NCBI GenBank assembly: GCA_934045905.1
Contig: OW203762.1
Coordinates: 41,393,702-41,457,701, forward strand
Source of the DNA: Leuctra nigra
Taxonomy: Eukaryota > Arthropoda > Insecta > Plecoptera > Leuctridae
Reading direction: 5' to 3'
DNA length: 64,000 nt
The stretch's first letter is position 1. Every line of letters starts with the position of its first letter. A model generated the notes under the pieces. That model worked only from the letters and a program-made list of their open reading frames with translations, made no database searches and had not been told where the DNA came from. Made by a program: the position numbers and the translations under genes. Shown piece after piece: positions 40,133 to 53,971 of this stretch.

Positions 40133-41090
40133 CTAGGAAAACGCTCAGTGTAACGCGTTGATGAGCGAGCACAGAATATGCAACATCCCCAGTCACGATA
40201 CACGACACGGCACAAGACGATTTTCTCTGCAACTTTCCAATCTTCATATAAATACTCTGGATGAATAAACCATTGTGTCGTGACTCTCCTACCTACTTTT
40301 TTTTCGGAAATCTCTTTTGACAACCCATACTAAACTCGTAAAATGGCAATTAATTCAAGACTGATTGGGCTTACAATGTGTAAAATTTTAGATTATGTTG
40401 GTCTTGATCACCATGCAAAATTTGAACTTAATCGGTACATTTTAATTGTCGACCAATCAGAAGATATTATTTAAAACCAATTGGAGGATTTTACTTCGTA
40501 CTGCATCCGATGTGATATGCGCCAGCTCAAAACTTATTTCATTGAACTGTAAATTGGGGACTGCTTGGCTGCTGTACAGGCCTTGGAGCAGAACCTTGAA
40601 GAAGACAGGGATGAAAATTTAGTTTAATTTTTTCAAATATTTTAAGATTATGGAATAAAATGCCTTAAAATGACAAAAACTTTTGAAAATAACGACAGAT
40701 TAGACTGAAAATTTGCAAAAATACCTAAAATGTTGGTGGCAATGGCCATGCGAAGTTTCAAGTTCGCATGGAAAAATGGGTTTAAAAAATTGGTTTAAAT
40801 TTTAACCAATTGGAGGATTTGGCTGAAACTTTGTAAGATTATGGAAAATGTTGGTTGCAATGACTTTGCTAAATTTTAAATTGATCGGTCCAACCAATCG
40901 AAAGATATTTTTTCTAAAATTTGAACCAATCACATGATCCCGTTCAAAAACGATCCCTGAGACCGCATAGATGGCGTAAGTATGTGTGCAAAATTTCAGA
41001 TCGATTAACTGTGCAGTTTGACCTGGGCAGTGCAGAAAAAAAGAGAAAGTGCCATAAGAGTACCGTGGTGACGCTCGCTACGATCGCTCA
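40133..41090 (-). mobile_element. family T element, copy 4 (complete, 958 bp)
   Basis: This is an inverted relative of copy 2. On plus it starts CTAGGAAAACGCTCAGTG and ends CGCTACGATCGCTCA. T flanks both element ends when read on the minus strand. Its 3' 60 bases are nearly identical to copy 2 (the ATGTTGCAT-TTCTGTGCTCGC stretch shared), and the interior carries the same modules. No coding frame is supported. Confidence 0.75.
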
Positions 41091-44020
41091 AAAAATGTAT
41101 CTGAAATCAATGATAACACATCATTCTATCAACGACATTATATGTTTCTATTTATATTAGTGTAGGGAGGGAAATAAACAAAATAATCGATTTGTCGATG
41201 TTATTCAATTCAAGTAGGTCTGATCGCATTTAGCTTCGATTCAATAATTTTGCTTCAGTGCACACTCCTGCTGAGATTTAAAAGCTAGAACCCCATACAA
41301 GCAGAAAAATGCATAATTGAAATAATTGAATGGGAATATGACTATAACATTAAAATTCATTAAAATAATTAACCTTCAATTAAATATAATTTTCCATTCC
41401 TTAGAAATATAACAAAATCTAACGACAAGATTAGGAGTCACTGCTTTGGTTTTTGCTCTGCTAACGTATCTTATGGCAGAAAATTGTCTCATGGTTTAAG
41501 GGCTATTTTGCGTTTACTGTCTTCAGATAAGTTACTCAAGAAAAGTTTCATTCAATTCAATCAGCTCTCTCTCACTCGCTCCCGCTTTCTATCTCACTCC
41601 CTCACCACATTTCTCTGCAGCCCACCCATCTTCAAATTACTCTATAGCCCGAGGGGAAGGAAAAAATTGCTACTTTAATTGGCGACACAAGTTACTGCTG
41701 ATTTCTTCTACAAGAAGTTTCGTTCGAACTTTGGAAAATCTTCATCGGCAAGGAGGCAATTCCGAAAATCTTGTAGATGGTTGCCAAAAAGAGTTTGCGA
41801 GTTGGACGTTGTAGAGATAAAACTTGAAGTAATAATACAATGTGAAATCCGAAGAAGAAAGGAGAGAAACGTTTGTAATATATAGAAAAAGAATAAGACC
41901 ATAAATGGCTATGAGTTTAGTGTAGATTCCGGGTCAATATGTCGTAGAGAAGTCAGCGGAACTTCGCACGATCATCGAGCCAGGAATAATGGCAATAAAC
42001 GTTCCTTAGTTACATTTTATTCTTCAATCTGATTGAAAATTGTGAAAAAAATCAAATGCTTCCAGCCACTCATATTAAGACATGGCCTCTTGAAGATGAT
42101 AGGGACTTCGCTCGAATTCGAATTTCAGTACGAAGTCAAAGTTTGCATCTGGTTTTCAAGTTACTGCGGCGTCGTTTTGACCTGGTTGCTTATGCGTGGG
42201 GTCTAGATAGAGTTGGGGCTATCGCGATGTGGAAATGCCGGAGGGTAATATAAGAAAATGAATCACAAAAACCGACAAGAGCACGTACAAACAAAGGGAG
42301 ATAGGTTAAACCATATAAATATGTTATTTCCCCCACTCCAAAGTTAAGTTCCCTCGTCATCGTTCCCCACCTCTTCCCACAATCCCGCAAACAAACCGTT
42401 ATGTTGGCCGCAAAATGTATCTTGCGATGCACACGAAAATCCATTCAATCATAGCTTATTTCAACCTAATGACAATCATTGAGGAAGGAAAACATTTTTT
42501 ACCAAATCTGTAAGGAAAATCGTTTTTTGCCACCTTCTGATTGAATAGAAGCTGATGGGAGGAAATCCAATCACTTCCTCGCATTCCGTCGAACATTCCG
42601 CGAAGAAATCGCTCGAATTTGAGGTAAAATCACACGATTCAAGTTCACTGCGACTTGCCTTTCGTGCGAGATTGTCACGTTTCGGTAGTTGATACGGAAA
42701 GATCCCCTTTTTCTTCAATCTTTATTTTATTTGTTTCATTTTTCATCCAGCTTTTTATAAGAATTTTTAGAAAGTTCGTACGTGTATCTTTTCCCCTATG
42801 TTCATTGACATGGATTTAGCTTCATGAATACTTTAACTGAACTTTGTTTCTTGCTCCATCATTCAGTACCTACCAAGATATTTCGAACGATTACTTTGTA
42901 GGTCCCATATTACCATTTTCTTGCAAGTAGGTCAATTTGGATAGCGTATCAAAAGCAACAACCATTTTGCAATTTAATTTCAGTTACCTATTACTGAGGA
43001 TTTGAAATTACATATTGTTTCATTTCAGAATTTAACATTTTCTTCTGTTACATTATTTGTGACGAGTATGGAAAGTGACAATGAGAAGAGTTAGGTCTAT
43101 GGTTAGGTTGTTCAAACTGTAGAATATATTGCGATTAGCTTGTTCAGTAATTTTAAAATACTTGTAGCCTTAATTGTTTTGTGGAAAGTGATTTCGCTTT
43201 ATCATGGAAAGTCTTTGGTATACATATTTTTAAATAAATGAATCCGATATTAAAAAAAGTTCAATAATATTAATGGTTTTATTCCGGCTAACATTGCCCA
43301 TAATTTGCTATTTTCGAGCAGTCTGTTTTCATCTTGTAAAAACATGCTTTTCATTCTTCACCGCACGGAGGTGATGCGTCGAGTAACTTTATCATTTTCT
43401 TTTTGATATAGGGAAAAGTTTTACAAAAGCACCAATCCGTATGTCATAAAAGTAAAAAGTGACTTTATCCCTGCATCTCAACATCAGGGACAAGGCTAAG
43501 GAAATCTCTCTCCAAGAGAAGAAGAGAACAGATGTGTAGAATGCGAGGCTAAACTCAGCCTGTCGTACGTTGGAAAGATCTCAATTTATCTAGCTCTTTC
43601 AGATATGCTTTTAAATGTCACATTATGTCTCTCGTATGATTCCAGTGTTGTCTACATCAAAACCACAATCGTGAGGAGAATTCTTGTGGAAGAGTAACTC
43701 AAATCTCCACTTGACAGAAACCTGACGTTTCAGCTTTCATGAAGTAATGAGGGAGCCTTAAGCTAACACAATTATCTATCATGGCAGCTAAATATTTATA
43801 ACGAATTTAAAATGTTATAATTTGAAATGAATGGTAAAATATTAATGAATAATAATCACTCATTGGATTATCACATTGCGTGGTAGTGTGGATATTACAA
43901 TTTGAAATAAATGGGAAAATGTGAATAAATAAAATTCTTCCTGGTTTTATCACATTGGGTCGGGGATAAATTTTGGTATTTGTTGTGTTGAATATTAATA
44001 ATTAATATTTAATAATAATA
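41091..44020. other. AT-rich DNA, no gene recognised
   Basis: Only short frames without family resemblance are present. No repeat boundary is identified. Confidence 0.55.
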
Positions 44021-44806
44021 CTAGGAAAACGCTCAGTGTAACGCGTTGATGAGCGAGCACGGGTACGTGCAAATTCTCGAACCGGAAATGCGTACACAAC
44101 GCACAGAAAACATATACATCCATATTGAATTGATTATGATATCAACTTAAAAGTGTATGCTTTTCATCGAAACTTTAAAATAGCATCTAAGCACCTGGTT
44201 CATAAAGCAAATCAGAATCAATTTTCAATTGGCACTGGAAAACATTCATTTCGATACTTCATTACTGACAGATATTAAAAATTTCAATAACTTCATACGT
44301 TCTTAACTGATTGGGATGAAATTTTGTAAAATAAGAGACAATATTGGTCTTAATTATCATGCAAAATATGAGTTTGATCAGAATTATCGAAGACCGTTTT
44401 CATTTTTCAGCCTATCAGGAGATATTTATTTAAATTTTAACCAATGAATGGATTTCAAAAAAATTATGGTATGCAAACAGAGAAGGTTGGTTTTACATTT
44501 GTACAACATTTCAGCTCGATCAAAGAAAAACACTGACCTGTATAGCCAAAATATGAGTTTGATCAGATTTATCGAAGACCAGTTTCATTTTTCAACCTAC
44601 CATCAGGAGATGTTTATTTAAATTTTAACCAATCAATTTTTTTCAAAAAAATTATAGGGTCAGCAAACAGAAAAGGTTGTCTCCACATGTGTGCAAAATT
44701 TCAGCTCGATCGAAGAAAAACTCTGACCTTAAACGGAAAAAAAAACCCAAAAAAACAGAGGTCCGTGCCAAAAGAGCCAAAAGGAGACGCTCGCTTCGCT
44801 CGCTCA
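44021..44806 (-). mobile_element. family T element, copy 5 (complete ends, 786 bp)
   Basis: On plus it starts CTAGGAAAACGCTCAGTG and ends GACGCTCGCTTCGCTCGCTCA. Read on the minus strand it has T at both flanks. The ends match the family closely while the interior differs: it consists largely of two tandem units. It is non-coding. Confidence 0.75.
44362..44732. repeat. two ~185-bp tandem units inside copy 5
   Basis: Each unit runs from CAAAATATGAGTTTGATCAG through TTTAAATTTTAACCAAT and TTTCAGCTCGATC to CTGACCT. The second starts at about 44547. Divergence is modest. This internal module amplification explains length variation in the family. Confidence 0.85.
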
Positions 44807-46443
44807 ATTAGTATTAATATCAACAATTAATAAAAGCTTATTAACACCCTAGACCATATAATAAACACCTGCCTAGACAGCCAAGCATTTGCAAACTTTA
44901 ACAAACAAACTTGTAATTTCCTAAAGAAGATTCTGACATAAATGAATGGTAAATGTTGACATAATCAATAAATAAAAAATAAAAAATAATGAAATATCCC
45001 CAAAAAAGTGAAAATATTAACTGTAATCATGAAACTATAGTTTTTATTGACGACTATTCAAGAGTAAAAGTTGCAGTCAACGCGGAGAAAATTCTAATCT
45101 ATGATTGTGGACAGATTCGTGATCGTGAACTTCATCTGGCAACAAGCAATCAACAAATTTCCTTTAATTAAATTACTTAAAACTAATGTAGCATCTAAAT
45201 ATTGACATATTTACGTCAACAACACATATCCGTTTCTTTTCTTGAGGAAAATTGAAATTCATCACAATGAGCAGAGCAGAGCAGTGTTGACAGCACTTAG
45301 TTTTCTTTTTGAACTCTAACTGCCATCCATCTTGCTTCTTACCAGAGCATGATTATCGTTTATAGTGTCATAATTATACCAATAATTATAATAATTCAAT
45401 GCTTACTTGCAATCAATTGATCTTGGTATCAAACTAACTCCTGCAAAACCATGATGAAATTACGCTTTTTTGAAAGCTTTACAAATTACCAACTTGCTAG
45501 TCACGATTAGATTGTAATACAAGTCGTCAAGCATGTTTGGTGTGTTGCTTGTCATGCCTAGTTTTGTCATTGAAGACGTCTAGCATTGTTTGTGTGTTTT
45601 GGGTTTAAATGTGGTACCATAGGTGGTACAAAGATGAAAGTACTGACTGATATTTTTTTTTTCAATTCTTGCAATGGCCTCGCTTAGAAAGGAATCTGAA
45701 CGTTTTGTACGAAATGGTCGCCAAATCGCGTGAAATATCAGTTTTCCTATTCAGAACATAACAAGTAAATTATGCTAATAACATGACGAAAAGCAAACCG
45801 ATGTGGATTTATGTCGAACTAGACAAGAGACGTACGACCAATAAAACAGACGTATTTTCTCCAAACTTTTCCGAAAGGAAATGACCATGTTTTCCAATTA
45901 CATACTAGACGAAAATTGTTATTTTTCTCTAACAATCAAACCATTTTCATGTTCGTATCAGAAAACAAATTCAAAAGTTCGAACCATCAGCGATTCTTCC
46001 AGTTCGGTTCTTCTCTCATGGCAGGTTTCTTCTCTCAGCACGCCACCCACTCGGCGGAGATCGGATTAACGAGATCTCGGAATATAGGCCTACATATTCT
46101 TGATCTCTTACGGGATTTTGATTCTTTTCTTCACTATTGTATGCCATTGTGAAGCTACATATTATTCAGTAGTGGTTTGACTACGATGATAATAGAACAT
46201 TACCTTCAAGCACTCCAGATAGCTGCACGAGATATAGAACCGAGGAGAAAAGTAGAACCACAAATTCAATCCAACATCTCATCCAGTTTTCTGTATGAAT
46301 TAACCTTAATTTATTTTAAGTCAAAGGAGTTATCCAATATCAGTTTCTATGCATTATAGTACATTTGCTGTTCTTGATATTAAAGTGGTGCAAGCGGCAA
46401 GCAATTTTGCTGCATTTTGTAGACACTTTTTTTTAATCCTAAA
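44807..46443. other. AT-rich DNA without recognised features
   Basis: Nothing beyond short chance frames is seen. Confidence 0.55.
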
Positions 46444-46622
46444 TAGATAAAATACAAACTTAGGCACATCCCTTGGTACGTTTTTAATTTTTGTTTCGTT
46501 TTTGTGTTTTTTGTTAGTGGATTTTGGGTGAAAAATTAGCTATTTTCTTGTCTCGCTGGGTGCCGTATAAAATTAAATAAAAAAATGTGCCAAATGAAAA
46601 CCCTAAGTTTGTATTTTATCTA
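46444..46622. mobile_element. 179-bp MITE, TAGATAAAATACAAACTTAG ends
   Basis: Both ends read TAGATAAAATACAAACTTAGG inward, and GGCACA recurs slightly further in on both arms. TA at each extreme would suit a Tc1/mariner-type TA target. It is non-coding. Confidence 0.8.
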
Positions 46623-47976
46623 ATCATGATTAAAATTTGAGATCAATAATTGGTTGACGGGTCTGGTCTTCCAATCGTATCGGAAATTTCATCGTTTTTC
46701 GCGGTTTTGTTGAATAACCGGCGCCTAATTAACAAGGCACCAAGTGCTACTAATACACAATGAGACTGATCATGTGAACATCCTATCAAAGTAACACCCA
46801 CTTATGAAACAATTTTTCTCTTCTCAATTTTCTAAAACGGCCGAGCGCTACTTTCACCTTAACTTTAACTTAAATACTCGTATGTCGACAAAACACATAT
46901 CTATCGAGATCACTTAGTTTTTAAACAATTAACATATTCTTCTCTGACGAATTTTGAGTGAAAACCATGAGATGCAATTAATGTAAAGTTTCTCAGCACA
47001 AATATTGAACGGAATTCGTGTAGAGTCGCCGAGTTTCGAGGAATTGGATTACATATTTAAAACTGAAGGAATAACTTTACATCGCAGCTTGCACCTTATC
47101 ACACAATTCCGAACATTGACACAAGTCCTAGCAAACACTGGCCTCGAAATTTGCAGAACATAATATAAAAGTAAGATTCCTTGTTACGTTAAGTCATGCC
47201 TTTTTCATTTTCTTCGCAAAGTCCGTAGGCTACGCTTTGTATGTTAAAATTCTCCGTCGTTCGTTTACTCGACTAATTTTACATTATTTTCTTTCGACTT
47301 TTCTTCTTTCGACATTTGCGGCGTTTGGTTTAATTACGGTTAGAAAAGTTTTTATTTGCCTTCCACTTTCACTCTGTTATCCCTTCTTCCAAGAGTACAC
47401 TTTGAAATAATAAAACTCGACTATTTCTGGACGTCGTGATATTGACACTTTTGTCGGTTTTTAATGTGTTTCATGTTAAAAATAACTGTGTCTCCAGAAG
47501 GGATCTAGTATATATATACAACGATGGCACCACAAAACATACCACTTTTTGTTCGAAAAACAACAAAATACTGTTGTATTGTTTTGTATTCTAAAGCAAT
47601 TTTCTGATGTTTCGCATGGGGTTAAATTAAGAAACAAACTGGTACTTCCATAGAACAGCGGAACATCATGAACATGGCACCTCCACCAACAGTCCACAAT
47701 GATGACAATCAGGAAACAACATCATTCCATTCGTATTATTCACAAAGAATGTGGTCGACCCATTAATTTTGGAGTATTTATTGGTTACTTTCTAGCAAAG
47801 TAGTAGTGGTTTCACACCAATAAGGGCCTCTTAGAAGCCAAGTCACTTCGGAGGTAATTTAATTGATTAAAGGTTTTAATAGATTTGGAATAGTAAAGTC
47901 CTGTATTTATTTTTAAATTACAACAATATAACACCAAAAAAACAAACCCTGAAGATAATCCAGGAATTTAACATGC
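46623..47976. other. AT-rich DNA without recognised features
   Basis: One recurrent 11-mer copy lies on the minus strand (47676-47686). Otherwise nothing is seen. Confidence 0.55.
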
Positions 47977-47979
47977 TAA

Positions 47980-48135
47980 GACCCGGTTGTACAATGCCCC
48001 GATAAGTAAGATAAAGTTCATTTTAGCCTAAAGTGGACTTTAGCAGTCTTGATGGCTGTGTTTCATTGGCTGCTGCCATGGTTTCAGCCGATAAGTTCTG
48101 CCGCTAACTTTATCGGGACATTGAACGACCGGGCC
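47980..48135. mobile_element. ~156-bp MITE with GRCCCGGT ends
   Basis: The left end GACCCGGTTGTACAATGCCC pairs with the right end, whose complement reads GGCCCGGTCGTTCAATGTCC. CGATAA(A)G follows on both arms. It resembles the neighbour at 48397 in end sequence. TAA and TTAA flank it, but an unambiguous duplication cannot be fixed. Confidence 0.75.
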
Positions 48136-48177
48136 TTAATCTAATTAAACTCTAATAATAATAATATCGTGTTTTTT

Positions 48178-48562
48178 CACGCTAGAAGACCATGGTAAGA
48201 CCAAGATAAGATGGTCCACGGTAGTCCCGGCTTAGTCCGAATTTAATATTAATTTTAATGTCACGTGACTGGTGCTACGACCGTCTTACCGGCGGGCTAG
48301 ATCCATAGCATGTTTTGGCGGACCGCGCTTAGACAGTTTTATATTAATCGGGACTAAGGAATTGTCTTATCTCGGTCTTACACTAAGACGGTCTTAGGGC
48401 CGGTCTTTCAATGCCTTGCTAACTTTTATACAGGCAATTAGGACTATATTGCATGGCAACAACAAATGACATTCCTAGAATGACCACTAACTAACTGTTA
48501 AGAGCTAATTGAGACTTTAGCAGAGTATTGAAAGACCGGGCCTTAGTGTAAGACCGTCTTAG
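48178..48562. mobile_element. outer MITE interrupted by another MITE
   Basis: Without the nested insert, GGTAAGACCAAGATAAG at the left pairs with CTTATCTCGGTCTTAC at the right. GTCCCGGCTTAGTCC on the left and GGACTAAGG further in on the right pair as well. The right side carries extra repeats of AAGACCGTCTTAG. Boundaries are approximate. Confidence 0.5.
48397..48542. mobile_element. 146-bp nested MITE with TTA target duplication
   Basis: Terminal inverted repeats begin GGGCCGGTCTTTCAATGCC and GGCCCGGTCTTTCAATACTC. TTA stands at 48394-48396 and 48543-48545. A 3-bp TTA duplication and GGGCC ends fit PIF/Harbinger-derived MITEs. The insertion splits a palindromic AAGACGGTC|TTA...AAGACCGTC region of the outer element. 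Confidence 0.85.
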
Positions 48563-51239
48563 TGAAATAGATTTTATTAGGTAAGGGTCCTGAGTACCCA
48601 TATTCCGGCTGAAGTGACTTAGTTCTGTTTAACTTCTGAGAGGCCCATGTGTTTGCCCATGTGTGACCACATAAGTTTTATGTGGTTTATAAGCTCAGCC
48701 TACTGATAACAATTAATTCGAATGCATGAATCCAGAATGTAATATGTCCTCATCATGCTGAGTTAGCGCTGAGTGACGATCCAGCAAGTCGCTGAGCGTT
48801 TCTCAACTCCTTCACTTCGCGTAATCCACCTGGACAGTCATCGTATCCTTCAGAAACAAACGCACGCTCTAGCACTATAGTGTCACTTAGAATCATACAA
48901 TCATTCCGCGGGATAAAAGGCAATTGTTACAAAAACTCGCGTCAGTACATATTTTCATACCTGCCATTCAGATTTTTTTCCACTCTTTCCAGTTCCTTCT
49001 TCTCTTATTTTCCACCTCTCTTGAGATGTTTCCGGACTTTTTGCTTCTTCGCGAATCTACGAAGATTACGATGCTACGGACGTGTCAATGGTTTCAAAGA
49101 GTTGGAAAGATGTCTGGCACCGTGTAAAGCAAGGGTGGCGCCACGGTGTAAAGCAAGGGGGCGCCACCGCGCGCGCGATGGAAACGAATTGGGAGAAGAT
49201 GAACGGAAAAAGTGAAAAAGAAAAATCGCGGATTTTCGGTCTTCGAGTCTTGCGAGAGTGCGTTGGAAAGGTTTTCGGGTAGAAGTTACGGGACTGGAAA
49301 GTGTGGATTGAGAATAGAGAAAAGAGAGGAGAGACGAGAGTGAGAGAGAACTAGAATCGACTATTTTCATAATATAACATTCTGAATTTGCATCCCATAT
49401 ATGGGTTTCCCTTCTATGCATGTATTATTCAGACATGAGTTTACATCACACTATAATTTGCTACGGCGAGGGATGACACCATGCCAATATGCACGCATGA
49501 CGGACCACAGAAACGACATCAACATAATTCTCTCGTCATTTTTCCAGACTTCGTTTTCCGAGCAGCAGCGTACATCAAAAGTACACAAAAACCAATCAAA
49601 CTTCGTCGATTACGAAAGTTTTCAAATCCGACAAACATGGCGCCTGGCGACGAAGTATATATTGTACATACCGATAGGAAAACTAGCGCGTTATTTTAGA
49701 ATCAATGTCATTCTGGCGAAGTATCTCTAGGAAAACAATTATTATTATAATTTTGTGAATAATCACGGATTGTACAGGCTGGTAACAGATTGAACAGGTT
49801 CAGCAGGTTGGTAATTGGATTGTCATGACATATATTACTTTTTGCTGAGTCCTACATGATGCTATTGAGGAGGATGGTCTTTATGTTAATCTGTATTAAA
49901 TTAGAACCTACGTTTGTTTATTGAGATAAAGGAAAATTCTTGCGGGGATAAAAGTTTGAGCTGGTAGCAAACACTAACATTTCTTTATAATCATAGTACA
50001 AAAAACATAATATTAATGAAAGTATACTTTATTAATTACAAACACAATTATGCAAAATAATGAGAAAATCACATCATAGATTTGTACATTTGTCCAGGAC
50101 AGAATTTAATAGCAATAAATCCTGCAGTACACTGTGGTATTTATGAAAGCTAAGAAGTTGGAAAAATTTACGTAAGCAGATCGTCAAGTTATTTTACAAA
50201 AATATCGTCCAATGTTTTGCATTCGAAATGTGGTTTAGATTGTATTGCCAGGTTTTAAATTATTATTTAAATTTTAGTGCCAAAATCCATTCTAAAAGCC
50301 ATCTTACAAGTTGCTCCTACTTTAGTAACAATTATTGGATTGTAAGAGTCAAATCAATAAAAACAGATTTTAAATTTGTTTAGATTTGTTCCGTCGCCTT
50401 TTCTTTACGAATGAGTTCGAATTGATGGAGAGAAACTGGATTATCTTGATTTTCAAAATGGTAATTTTAAATCAACATGAGATTCTCTCTCCCTCTTTTT
50501 CATCAATGTTTATTGTTCTTTCGGATGACTTACTCCTGAATTATATAGTTTAAGTTCCGTGCGAATTGGAGGGAAAATGCAGCATCATAATACTGATCAC
50601 AGACGAAAAACGTTTCGTGCATAAAGGGAAATCATGAATGTGAAATTGCAGATATAGAAATGGCAGTCCAAACGATGAGACAATATTGGATGTCCCATTA
50701 ATAAGTTTGATAGCTTTCTATAATGACGTGGGGTTAAACTAGGGTTATTGTCAAAAACATATTCTTCTTCAATCACCAATGTCGGTGAAATATTTTCATT
50801 TGGAAAGATTATTACAAAGGATGGACAATACCCTGAAGAAGAGGAAGATAAATCTAGTTATAATAAAAGTAGTTCTTCGTAAGTAGCAAACAATAATCTT
50901 TTCCCATTTTCCTAGGCTGGGTTGTTTATGAATTAATTCACTAATGATGTGTACCATGCTCCACGCTACGCTGTTAGAGAGACAGACTTCACGCACAACG
51001 CGCAACGCACAACGCGCGTGCGGTTCCTCCAGGGAAATCTTGCCGAATTGGAGCTCGGAGTTCGTACACACCCAGATTATAGGTTTCACACTTTTACATC
51101 ATTAGAGCTCTAGTTTCGATACATTAAGAGACACGTATTGACTTTTCATTTTATAAACAAGGGAAACATGCGAATATGAGCAGAGCATGAGTATTGCATG
51201 CGAATTAATATCGTGTAATTAATATTGAAATGCTAAGAA
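48563..51239. other. AT-rich DNA with one GC-rich patch, no gene
   Basis: At about 49.07-49.27 kb a GC-rich patch contains a duplicated GTGTAAAGCAAGGG (49122-49135, 49146-49159), each followed by GGCGCC(A). Overlapping frames in several phases and both strands there (about 66-115 codons) cannot all be real, and none has recognisable domains. Confidence 0.5.
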
Positions 51240-51665
51240 GACAACATTCGTCATAGGAGCAGTACAGGTGGTATATTGTTTTTACATTTCTTTGAATAAA
51301 TTTGACAAATATGTCCAAACAAGCATAAAATGTGCGTAAAATGTCAATAATCAATGTCAACATATATGTATGAAAATTGTCAAAACCCACTACAAAGATG
51401 TTCCCAATGACCATGAAAAATTTAAAGATTATCGGTCAATCGGTTCCATTTAAATTTTCAACCAATAACAGGATATCATAAAAACACGTGACCACTATTA
51501 TGACATTAGCATGCGTGTAAAATTTCAGAATGATTAGATAAACAGTTTAATCTGTTAAACGGTTATATTGCCTTCATTAGAAAAAAAACAAAGAAACAAA
51601 AAATAACTCACAGAGAAAGTGTCATAACTGAGTACCATATAGTAGCCCAGAGAGCATCACGAGCT
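51240..51665 (-). mobile_element. family T fragment, copy 6 (degenerate)
   Basis: Family modules are recognisable on the minus strand: GGTCATTGGGAACATCTTTG after AAATTTTTCAT, CCTGTTATTGGTTGAAAATT and AGTTATGACACTTTCTCTGTG. Neither canonical end is preserved, so limits are approximate. Confidence 0.6.
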
Positions 51666-53971
51666 TTTCTTATCTGATTTGTGATGGTCAAAAGAAAAAC
51701 TGGTTCTTTAACTGACCTTATTCATTTTTGCTCCAAGAGGTGTTGTTTCTAAAAGTACTCTAAAAAAACATCCCCACAAATCAAGATCTTTGTTTTCCAT
51801 TCTCTAACCATTTTAGTTTAGATGTATGTCATATAAATAAAAATATAAATTTTATAGCTAGTAAATGACGTTAAATCAATTTTATCAGCACAGTGCTTAT
51901 TTATTTGTTAACTATTTCCTTTGTCTAATTATGGCAATTAGTATGCGTGTAAATTTTAATAGCATTACAAGAATTAGTCAATCTTTTCAAATGTGAAGTC
52001 GCTTTCAAACATACTAGCAAACACAACTTAAGTTTTTTATGAACAGAAACACAGAGAGCATTCCCATTGCACTTGCACCAAACACAAACACAATGTCTTC
52101 CTCGCTATCTTCGTATTCGTAACAATTACATCCACGAACAGGCTATTTCTGTGCTCCTTCTTGCGGAAACCAAGAAACTTTCCAATTAAAAGCAGCTAAA
52201 CCACACACCGCCTCCAGAACCCTTCTTCGCTGATCCATCGGCGATATGCATGTTAGTGTCAGAAGGTAAAAGAGTTCTCGGCTTGGGTCTCTGCGTCACA
52301 TATTACTTGTATAACTACGCAGGGCACGTAGTTGTGCCTCATCTAACACCCTCTTTCTCATCCTATGCGTCGGCTACGTGTGCACCCTCTAGGCGGCGAC
52401 CTCCGAGCAAGCTTAATCTTCGCCGCCTCTCTCTCCCTCACTCTCTCTCACTCTCTTGCTCTCTCTCGCACTTCCTCCAGAGATCACGAGCGCGAATTAT
52501 ACATGTTAAAAGAAACGAATTTTAAATCAAGAAAAACTGAAGACATTTTTTTGGGAGAGTAAAAGCGAATTTTCTTTAGATCAGAAAAAGTAGGGGACGT
52601 AAAAAGCCTTCTATAAGATTGCAATTTTGTATGGGCTTACGAAGAAGAATTCATATGTGGCTCGAAGGTGGATCCATTAATTGGGATGTTGAACTGTTGC
52701 CATTAATCTCTCAATCAAAAATCGTTTTATCGCTTTAAAATGATTTAAAACTTATCTTCAATTTCAATTTAACGATGAATTAGTGTGTTTTGAATAAGGG
52801 TTACACCCACAATAAATTTGGAAAAATCAGAGGAATTCAGGTGACAGAATCTCATCTTGCTTTCCCCGGGGGTAAAATTATACCTCTTTTTCATTTTTAC
52901 TGCCAGAGCAATGTGTATTAAAAGTAAGAAGAGGGATTTTTTACAATTATAAAAGCGTTTATTTTATCAAATAACTTCAACATCGTTGCATGTTATTACT
53001 TTTCATACAACAATTGACAATAATCATTTTGTTATACGTATTCTCGAATTACCACAAGACTGAATGGAAACAAATTCTGAGAAAAGGATATTTGCTTATA
53101 ATATAATCTTATGTATTGTGAAAACTTGTTTGTTGTAAATTACTTATAATTGACAATGGTACCTAATGACGTCAACGAAACAAATAGCCACCTGTCTCAT
53201 TTGACAAATTGTTCGTTTCAACGTTAATTTCTTCAACTGTCACGTACCTCTTGCCTTCTTTTTCTCTCGACTGAATTTCGTTTCTCGCGCCGCCTCTGTT
53301 CTTCTGGCCCGTGTTGTTTTGGCCCTCTCGGGTCTCCAAAGCGCCTGGCGCCTAGATTGGCACGAACTCCAGTCTCCAAGGTGACAGATGGTACCAACAT
53401 TATGGAGTCTCCAAGCCACATACAAATGAGGGGTGATACGAGTTTGCGAGGGGGTGGCGAGAGGGGCGAGGGGGAAGAGATGATGCGGTAAACGGGGCAA
53501 AGCATGTTTTGGTTTCCGTTTAATTAACCTGTAATATTCGATAAAATAAGGTGGAAGCTGCAAACTCAATTAGTTGCTGAATTCTTGGAATTATTGTTCA
53601 AATGATGAGGAATTGTGGAAATTAATTTGTACTATTACGTTTTCATTTTATGTTAGGATTCATTAGTAGATGAAAGTAAAATTACTGTATAATTCCATTA
53701 CGCATGCAATGTTCTGAAAATATTGCATTAAGTAAATAATGGATTGGTTCTGTAATGCATTCATTATGGGATGGAATGTTTGTTGATGCTTTACCTTGGG
53801 CAATGCTCCCAACCTTTCATCAATGTTTTATTTCATATGGAAATTATTACATGTTATTATTAATATTTCAATATTAATTGTAACATCCATTCTACATAAT
53901 ATTTATAATACGTAGGGTTCGTATTGTTCCTTCTATGATGAAATGATAAAATGATTACCAATACAATATAA
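51666..53971. other. AT-rich DNA with GC-richer patches, no gene
   Basis: The patches at about 52.2-52.5 kb (short CT runs) and 53.25-53.5 kb give overlapping short frames without family resemblance. No repeat or RNA is identified. Confidence 0.5.
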
